Shown one piece after another: positions 56,685-64,000 of a DNA stretch of 64,000 nucleotides. Both the position numbers and the translations under genes were made by a program. The stretch's first letter is position 1. Every line of letters begins with the position of its first letter. Origin of the DNA: Larimichthys crocea (taxonomy: Eukaryota; Chordata; Actinopteri; Sciaenidae); the NCBI RefSeq assembly GCF_000972845.2, contig NC_040025.1, positions 17,114,126 through 17,178,125 of the forward strand, given 5' to 3'. Under the pieces are notes generated by a model, which saw only the letters and a program-made list of their open reading frames with translations, was not told the DNA's origin and made no database searches.

Positions 56685-59680
56685 ATGGAACGGTTTCAAC
56701 AAACTGCTACAGAGCAGCACGACAGGGTGAACGGCTACTGCGAGCCCAAATCCCCCCAGGACACGGCCGATGTCAGGTGGACGGCACTGGAGGGAGAGTC
56801 CGGAGGTTCAGACAGCTGCGGGGGGACAAGCGTGTCGGAGCTGACGGACCTGCAGGAGTTGAAGGCAAGGGAAAGTGAGGACGAGGAGGAGAAGGAGGAG
56901 AAGGAGGAGAAGGAGGAGAAGGAGGTGGTTACTGCCTCTAAAGGCTTGAGAGGGGACCATAAGAAAAAAGAGAAAGAGAGTTTGGATCAGGAGAACAGCA
57001 AACAGAACAGCAGTGCAGCATCCAGCTACACGGGTAACACTTTTAATTCAAAATCCTTGAAGCGTGACATATTTAGATGACAGGTAATTGTTGAGCTTTA
57101 ATATCCATGCGTTTTTCTTTTATGCAGACCTGTCACAAACCTCGTCGCCGTCGCTGTCAGAACAGCTGCGTCTGGGCCGAGAGGACAGCACAGGAGCTGG
57201 GATCAGCGTGGAGTGTAAGGTCTGCGGGGACAAGGCCTCTGGATTCCACTATGGCGTGCATGCCTGTGAGGGCTGTAAGGTAATACATGTGTCACAGCAG
57301 TATAGCAAAATAAAATTACAAAGTTCAGTCACCATCATTTTGTGCTGTCTCACATGAGTTACTGAACCTGTTGCGTTGTTGCTCACTCAGGGTTTTTTCC
57401 GGCGAACCGTGCGGATGAAACTGGAATATGATCGCTGTGAGCGTTCCTGCAAGATTCAGAAGAAGAATCGCAACAAGTGCCAATATTGTCGCTTCCAGAA
57501 GTGCCTGTCTTTGGGAATGTCCCACGACGGTGAGAGAGGAACATATTTTTGCAAATTAACTCCATAAATCAAGGCCATGTTGTCTTCTTACAAATCTAAA
57601 TTTGAATTGAAATGAAACTTTTTTTATTGTGATTACCTGTTTGTTTTGGAGGCAGAGGAATTGATTTTCCAGCTCAGATTTGTAACTAATTGGTAAATAA
57701 ATATGTTTGTGCACACTGTTTATTGACAAGATTACATTTTTCTGTAGTCTCATGTCATTTTGAAACACACAGTTTCTCCAGTATCATTGCGATGATGGCA
57801 AAGTCTTGACAAAGTGATTTCCCCCTGAAATTTTAAGACACAGCAAGTGTGTGTTTGTGTGTGTTTGCTCAGCGATCCGATACGGACGTATGCCTGAGGC
57901 GGAGAGGAAGAAGCTGGTGGCGGGTCTGCTTGCAGAGGAACTGAACCATGGCAAGCCGGGGGGCTCAGACCTGAAGACCTTGGCCAAACAAGTCAACACA
58001 GCCTACCTGAAGAATCTCAGTATGACCAAGAAGAGGGCCCGCAGCATCCTGACAGGCAAAACCAGCAGCACATCGGTATGTTACAGTTTTAGGGCACGTC
58101 ATCTGACCTGGTCGACGTGGTTTTACACCTCAGTTTGTTTTGAAACTAAAGGGTATCCGTGATCAATATAATGTTGTCAGGGAAATCTGACTCAGACCTG
58201 TAACTGCTTGTTGCTTGAAATGCTATCTAATTTTGAAATTTAATAATTAACAATAATATTGTTATACTGTAGATCGTGAATTATTGTTAGTCTAACTTAT
58301 TCTGGTTTAGAGTCTCATCTTAAAAATATATAAGAGACCACAAACTGTTTATATATAATCCAATCTTGTGTTTTATGCTAATTCTCAATATCTTGCACTT
58401 CACAAATCTAATACCGGGAAGTTCTTTTCAAGTCTTTGGAATTCATAAGAATTTGTTTTTTGTCCTCCTCTTAGCCGTTTGTGATCTATGACGTGGACAC
58501 ACTCTGGAAGGCAGAAAGTGGTTTGGTATGGAGCCAGTTAGTTCCAGGTGCACCCCTGACCAAGGAGATTGGGGTCCATGTTTTCTACCGCTGCCAATGC
58601 ACCACGGTGGAGACTGTGCGAGAGCTCACAGAGTTTGCCAAGTGCATTCCAGGGTTTGTGGACCTCTTCCTTAATGACCAGGTGAGTCACTGTCTACTCA
58701 GTGTGTCGTACAGCAAGATGATTTGTACATGGCCGGCTTAGTTCAGGCACTAATAGACACTTGTTTGTGTACTTTCTGCAGGTGACTTTGCTGAAGTATG
58801 GCGTGCATGAGGCTATATTTGCCATGTTGCCCTCTCTCATGAACAAAGACGGGCTGTTGGTCGCCAATGGTAAAGGCTTTGTGACCAGGGAGTTCCTGCG
58901 CAGCTTAAGAAAACCCTTCAGTGAGATCATGGAGCCCAAGTTTGAGTTTGCTGTCAAGTTTAACGCTCTGGAGCTCGACGACAGTGACCTGGCCTTGTTT
59001 GTTGCTGCCATTATTCTCTGTGGAGGTGAGACTGAAGGGTTTATTAGTGAATTGTCAAGAATGTCCGATTTGCTTGTTGTCGTTGTTTTTATCTGTATTT
59101 GTGTGTCTGACTTGTAGCAGACACTGTCACTGCTATTTGTACCACTAAGAAGTTTTTACAGGGAAACTGTAAATGTCAAAGACATTAATAATCATCTTTT
59201 AATTGGTTAATCTATTTAAATGAACCTATAATATAAATCTGAATTAAAATTAAACCTTTGTGAAACATGCTAAACATGTAATTTTTACAACTAGTGAAAC
59301 TAAATTTTCATACTCTGGTATGTATGATGGTATTAGATTGTGTACTATTGAAACATCCTAAAAAAAAAACGTAAACTTTACTCAGAAACTCTGCTTGTTT
59401 GCTCAAACTCTGCCTCCTTCTTCTTTTCCCAGATCGTCCTGGGCTAATGAACGTGAAGCAGGTGGAGCAGAGTCAGGACAGCATCCTTCAAGCTCTGGAC
59501 CTCCATCTTCAAGCAAACCACTCTGACTCAGTCTACCTCTTCCCCAAACTGCTGCAGAAGATGGCCGACCTCCGTCAGTTGGTTACCGAGAACGTTCACC
59601 TTGTCCAAAAGATCAAAAAGACTGAGTCGGAGACCTCGCTCCACCCTCTACTACAGGAGATCTACAAAGACATGTATTAG
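56685..59680 (+). CDS. ppard: Peroxisome proliferator-activated receptor delta
   Basis: Nuclear receptor that heterodimerises with RXR and responds to fatty acids. Seven coding exons: 56685-57033, 57128-57279, 57391-57529, 57873-58075, 58475-58681, 58782-59025, 59433-59680. They give 513 residues. The A/B region (1-145) is long and acidic, with an [12 protein letters not shown] repeat. The two zinc fingers (about 146-213) have the P-box CEGCK and the short PPAR D-box CERSC, then [20 protein letters not shown]. The ligand-binding domain (about 282-513) contains [20 protein letters not shown] and [20 protein letters not shown], ending in the AF2 helix [15 protein letters not shown] rather than PPARA or PPARG is indicated by residues such as [11 protein letters not shown] and by DEF6 as neighbour. 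Exons of 139, 203 and 248 nt match the classic PPAR plan; the 451-nt exon is split in two. Confidence 0.97.
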
Positions 59681-60400
59681 TATTCTCCAGCACAGACTGT
59701 TTTAGCAATACTGTTACAGACTGAAATTTACATTTATAATGATACACTGCATACAGTACAAGCACTGTTCCACGTACAGGCATGGATTTTAACATGCAGA
59801 TGAGGCAAGGTCAACGTGGTAGGGCTAACACAATCAGTAAAGTCTTCTCAATGTCAGCATTACCCTCAGCACAGTGGTGTGAGTGTGTGTGTACATGTGT
59901 GTGTGCATGTGTGTGTGAGAGATGAGCATCTGGAATCATTTGCTGCAAGTCCTAGTTTCCCACAGCGGTCACCTGACAGAGAGAGAATGATATGTTTTCT
60001 AACCGAGGCTGCTCCGATTACATTCGAATAGCAAAACTGACCCCAGAGCAGCGTCTAGAGAGAGAGCTTCTCCTCACGTGTGAAGGAAAAGTATTTCATG
60101 TTCTTACACCGATGGCATAGTTGAAGTCGAAAAGAGCCGTAAAGTTTGCACTGTGCAAGAGTTTCTTATAAAGCCAATGTCTTTGGTCGAGTGACTTGTT
60201 CACAGACTTTTGGTAAAGCTGAAGATGCACAAATTGTTTTTTGTTTTGTTTAAATCTTCATTGTCATCGTCATCATCACCATCGTCATCATCAGTGACTG
60301 CTACTTTGCCATTTGGTTTATAGCACACAAACTGGGCTGGCTCCAGCAGTGTAGAGCTCTCTCAAAAGCAGCTGTCTGTGCAATACCATTTCCATTTGTC

Positions 60401-60406
60401 AATAAA
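60401..60406 (+). terminator. ppard: ppard poly(A) signal
   Basis: AATAAA about 720 nt after the stop codon. The 3'UTR between them includes a (GT)n-like stretch near 59880-59920 and a CATCATCAC-type run near 60260-60290. Confidence 0.45.
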
Positions 60407-60429
60407 CGTGGACATCCAAGATATATAGA

Positions 60430-61639
60430 TTTTGTCTTAAAGCCATCTACCTAAGTGGTAACTAATGGACTATGCTGCACAGATTTGTTTCTGAAGCTGA
60501 CACTATAAACACATGACCCATTGAAGTACAAGGGACCGCATGTTTTTATTGTTTTTCTTTAGTTTGACATGCAAAATGATCATGAACTTGCCATTTTAAG
60601 GGTTTCTTAGTTTATTCTTTGTAATTATGTTACTAATTATTTGTAATTTTTGATCATATTTGTAAGGGCAAAACATGAATTATCATCTCGTTGTATGTAT
60701 CAAGTATGTGTTGTCTTTCGTATTTCATTTTTTTTCTCTCCTGCCTATTTTAGTCGAGGTTGTACCAAATATATCATCGAGCATACCAACAACAAACTTT
60801 TCCTTGATGAGGAATTTGGATTTCAAACGCCTTAGCAGGATTTACCTAAAAACCAGCATACTGTATCATGATGTCATCATTGGGATTAGAAATTAACATC
60901 CATCATCTGGTATCATGGGTCGTTTCTGTGTTCACCCGAGGTATAACCACAGTCCTAGATTACTATCCTTTTTGTGTACGATCTGATTTGTCTTTTGTTT
61001 GTTTTTTTAGCCAGGATTCACACATTTCCAACTGTTTCCCCCTCCGTACTCTGTAGGACCTCTTTTGTTTTCACTGTTCTTCTGAATGGACTTCAGTTTG
61101 TCAGCACTGGTGCACACAGTCCACGTTCAGAAGTCTCCTCTTGTGCTCTTACTCTGTCTTGATCCCTATCTACCTCTAATGTATGATCTGTGACATTATT
61201 CCACTGTCTCATCTAATCTCTGACTTTTTTTTCCTTTTTTTAAAAATTGTTTTTGCCTTAATTTTCTGCTATTGGTACACATAGCAAAAATGTGTTATTA
61301 TTATTAGAGGCTGAGGCTGATGTGCAGTGTGCCAAGATAGCAAAAGAGGGTGTGTGTGGATGGATAAAACAAGAAAGTACACCAAAAAAAAAGTTGATGT
61401 AAGCTACCTCTATGCCTGTGTAAGTGATGGATTGACTTGAATTAATTTTGTCCTTATAGTCCCATGTAACCTATCTGCAGATCTAGTTTAGATACATCTC
61501 ACTTATAAAAATTTATTAGAAATATTAAATGATTTTTCTCCATTTATTATTATTATTATGAGGCTCATACACATGCCTGCAGTTTATTAACATAAACAAT
61601 TAAACTTTGGACAAATTAATGGATAAATGAGAAATCAGA
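60430..61639. other. ppard-mkrn4 spacer
   Basis: AT-rich sequence of about 1.2 kb. Small open frames here have no family signature. The 3'UTR of ppard may extend into it, since further A/T-rich signals occur. Nothing else is recognised. Confidence 0.4.
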
Positions 61640-61736
61640 GTACGTAACGTAACAAACGTGAAACGTCACGTTTCTATTGGTTGGTTGCTAGGTTAATTAG
61701 TAAAAGGAACCGGCTGTCAACTATTTAGATAGTGAG
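61640..61736 (+). promoter_or_regulatory. mkrn4: Makorin promoter
   Basis: The last 100 bp before the makorin ATG hold a CRE-like ACGTCACG at 61663-61670, an inverted CCAAT box (ATTGG) at 61676-61680 and GGTTGCTAGG just after. CpG words are frequent. I see no TATA box. A GCTAACGAGCTAGC cluster lies in the first intron near 62250. Confidence 0.5.
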
Positions 61737-63925
61737 ATGGAGGGTGCTTGGCGGCAAGCTCAAAACACACGGAGGATGGACTCGGCCCGTAGTGGAAGTA
61801 TCTGTAGGTAAGAGGCTGCCTGTAGGTTGTATACGAAGCCTGAATAACTGGACACGTTGTAGGGAAGTAGTTGGTGTAATACCGAGAAAAACGTTACAGA
61901 GTTAGTGACACCGAGAGTTGGTGTTAACTTTCAAATGCTGAGCTGCGTTCCTTTGCGGACGTTAAGCCGAGAAAGTGCAATTTTGGCATCTTTTTTTTTT
62001 AAGAATGTCATTATTTTAAATAAAAGCACACAACGTTGCTTTCTTTGTTTTTTTTATTTTATTTTATTTTATTTTTTAACGGGTGGTTGACTTTTATGAG
62101 AAGGGTGGTATACTGTGAAGCTGTGTGAATAAGTAGTTGGATATGTGTGAAGACTAACGTTAACGTTGAAACGCTGTTGTTAGGTCAGTTATTTGTAACG
62201 GTAACTCTCTGTGTATCTTAGTAACGCTCAGTGTGAAACTCAACGGGTCTGGCTAACGAGCTAGCTCCGGTTAGCTGAAGTTGGTAACTTTCACACAGCA
62301 GCTTTGAGTCTCGGCTTTCCGACGGCATGTAAACACAATATTTGAGCAGCACCCTACGTCAAAGTTTAATACCTTTGCCACTGTCCTGCTTGAAACACTC
62401 TGTTGTTTAGCGTTAAATCAGTCACCCTGTTTTTGTTTTGTTTTAAATAGTATCACGTTCAATAAGGAAACTCCGCTGTAACTTAAACTAATCTGGACGT
62501 GGCTAACTAGCTAGCTTCAGTTGGCAGCAGCTGGAAGCCTCGTTTTCCGACAACACGTAAACGCAACAGTTGAGCAGTTGATGGACCTTCGTGTATGTGG
62601 GAAAAGTAGCTACAAGTTTCATTAGATATTTCTGCCAGGTGTTCAGTGGCATTTAAAAGTAAAGCACGGTGTCTCTTTTTGTTTTTTGTTACCAGTTCTG
62701 TGCTTTGTTTACGCATGTGTTTAAATAACACACACCTTGATCCTGTCTTGGACCTAATTGCCTATCTAGACATAAAATTAAGACTTGTGCCTTGACTCTC
62801 ATTCCTATGTCACCTGGGACCTTGAAGCAGAAGTTTTGGTTTGGTTATCTTCCTGGTTTAAAAAAAAAAAAAAAAACAATTTAAAAATAAAATACTGATG
62901 CATAAGGCAGGCAGCTTTTGTCTTGTCTCACACTTTGAATACAGCACACAGCAGAAATAAACATGTTTACAACCTGGTTCAAAAATCTTTTTTTGGTCTC
63001 TAACTAATTTCACCGTTCATGACATAGGTGACGTCACACACATGCTGTCCATTCTTCATACTGGCATTGGTTATGTCTAATGTATTGACTGGACCTGGCC
63101 ATAGCAATGTAACACAGCTCTGGTCAAAATGTGTAATTTCTAAAAGTTAGTTACCATACAGATACCTGAAAGACATTGCTTATCAAGGCCTGTCACTCGA
63201 CGCAGAGTTGTCCACAAACCTGAAACAGCTCTGGTTATAATGCCACATGGTGAATTATTCTCTTTTCGTTACAGGTGTTTCATAAATGGCTCTTGCAGAT
63301 TTGGTCCAAGGTGTAACTATCGACATGAATGGCCAGGTACATCCCAGATATGTAGGTACTTTCAGAAAGGTGGATGCTGGTATGGTGAACGCTGCAGGTA
63401 AGTGTTTTTATTCCCCCACAAAAGTTGTATGTGAATGCATGAAAGAGAGGATGACCTGCAAACACATTTCCACAGCTCACTGTATGCTTTCCACCACTAG
63501 ATATCTCCATGTCCTTCAACCTGAAGCTGACGCAGCTGTTGCAGGTAGAAGAAGTTCAGTACCAACAGTCTCATCCTCCAGTGTGGCTTACGCTCCACCC
63601 GACAGAAGAGGGTCAGAGCCTGCTCTTCTGCAGGCTGAGGCGATGTCCAGGCGTGAATGCAGCAGATCACAGTTTGTGGTTAATGTCTCGAATCCTCAAC
63701 ACAACACAGGGCGCCTGGCAGCAGATATTGCTGAGGAACAATCACAAGGTATTGGATTTTTTTTCATGGGTGAAACTGTTGTGGTCTGCATTTCTCCATG
63801 CTTTATTTTATTACTTTTTTTTTTTTTCTTTTGCAGACACCGACGCTGATCTCACTGCTTCTTGGGAATCGTCACAGAGCTCAGAAGTTGCTCAAGCGTA
63901 TGCATGTGATGGAAGAAATGAGCAG
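61737..63925 (+). CDS. mkrn4: Makorin-family CCCH zinc-finger/RING E3 ligase (5' part only)
   Basis: Four exons are in the window: 61737-61807, 63275-63397, 63501-63748 and 63837-63925 (177 codons). The gene runs off the right edge, so the RING and remaining fingers are not seen. Joined in phase, the N-terminus carries two C-x7-C-x5-C-x3-H fingers: C23/C31/C37/H41 (CRCFINGSCRFGPRCNYRH) and C50/C58/C64/H68 (CRYFQKGGCWYGERCRYLH). This tandem is the makorin signature. A Ser-rich linker follows. Both fingers cross splice junctions: the first Cys of finger 1 is in exon 1, and the final His of finger 2 is in exon 3. The symbol is inferred from the location beside ppard, matching PPARG-MKRN2 linkage; another makorin paralogue is possible. 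The last donor, AGCAG/GTTTGC, is weaker than the others. Confidence 0.82.
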
Positions 63926-64000
63926 GTTTGCTTAATTTTAAGTGTGACCCTTCCAGACGACATTTTATTGCCTCAAGCAAAGTAGAACTCAGGAGGTTTA

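Noticed and set aside
63286..63849. A 187-codon open frame starting MALADLVQG
   Set aside because: It is out of frame with the makorin fingers in exon 2 and would read through two introns. The phase-correct joins give the two CCCH fingers, which this frame does not.

Overview
The window is nuclear DNA from a teleost fish, most likely a percomorph-type ray-finned fish. It has GT-AG split genes, AT-rich introns, CpG-rich promoters and several interspersed repeat families I recognise as common in teleosts. All exon models below were assembled by hand from open frames, splice sites, phase bookkeeping and remembered vertebrate family structure; no alignment was run. Seven protein-coding genes are supported.

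Left block (0.2-41.9 kb), four genes on the minus strand. asb8 (ankyrin/SOCS-box substrate adaptor) is followed by larp4 (La-related poly(A)/PABP-binding protein, 16 coding exons and a long 3'UTR). Next is pfkm (muscle-type 6-phosphofructokinase, 22 coding exons), then troap (trophinin-associated protein/tastin, 15 coding exons). The human counterparts lie together on 12q13. Right block (43.1-64 kb), three genes on the plus strand: def6 (PH-domain, SWAP70-family Rac/Cdc42 activator, 11 exons), ppard (PPAR delta nuclear receptor, 7 coding exons) and the 5' part of a makorin (mkrn4-type CCCH/RING ubiquitin ligase). The right edge cuts the makorin. Human DEF6 and PPARD are neighbours at 6p21, so the troap/def6 head-to-head spacer joins two blocks that are separate in mammals.

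Between and inside the genes are decayed mobile elements. They include a solo LTR with an exact 5-bp target duplication (31.4-32.1 kb), a dead Tc1/mariner-like transposase copy inside troap, and a hAT-like non-autonomous element inside def6. There are also several copies of a teleost MITE, tRNA-type SINE pieces, a convergent pair of one interspersed repeat inside pfkm, and microsatellites upstream of ppard.

The least expected items are these. A related 190-270 bp purine-rich cassette lies in three larp4 introns. An exon pair in troap is tandemly duplicated and re-encodes the family motif. An extra 100-bp intron splits the 451-nt PPAR ligand-binding exon. The makorin is visible only when its exons are joined in the correct phase. 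Clusters of GCTAGC/TTAGCTAA-type words sit at the 5' ends of five of the seven genes. I see no operon, CRISPR, phage or other prokaryotic feature, and no tRNA, rRNA or microRNA gene I can defend.
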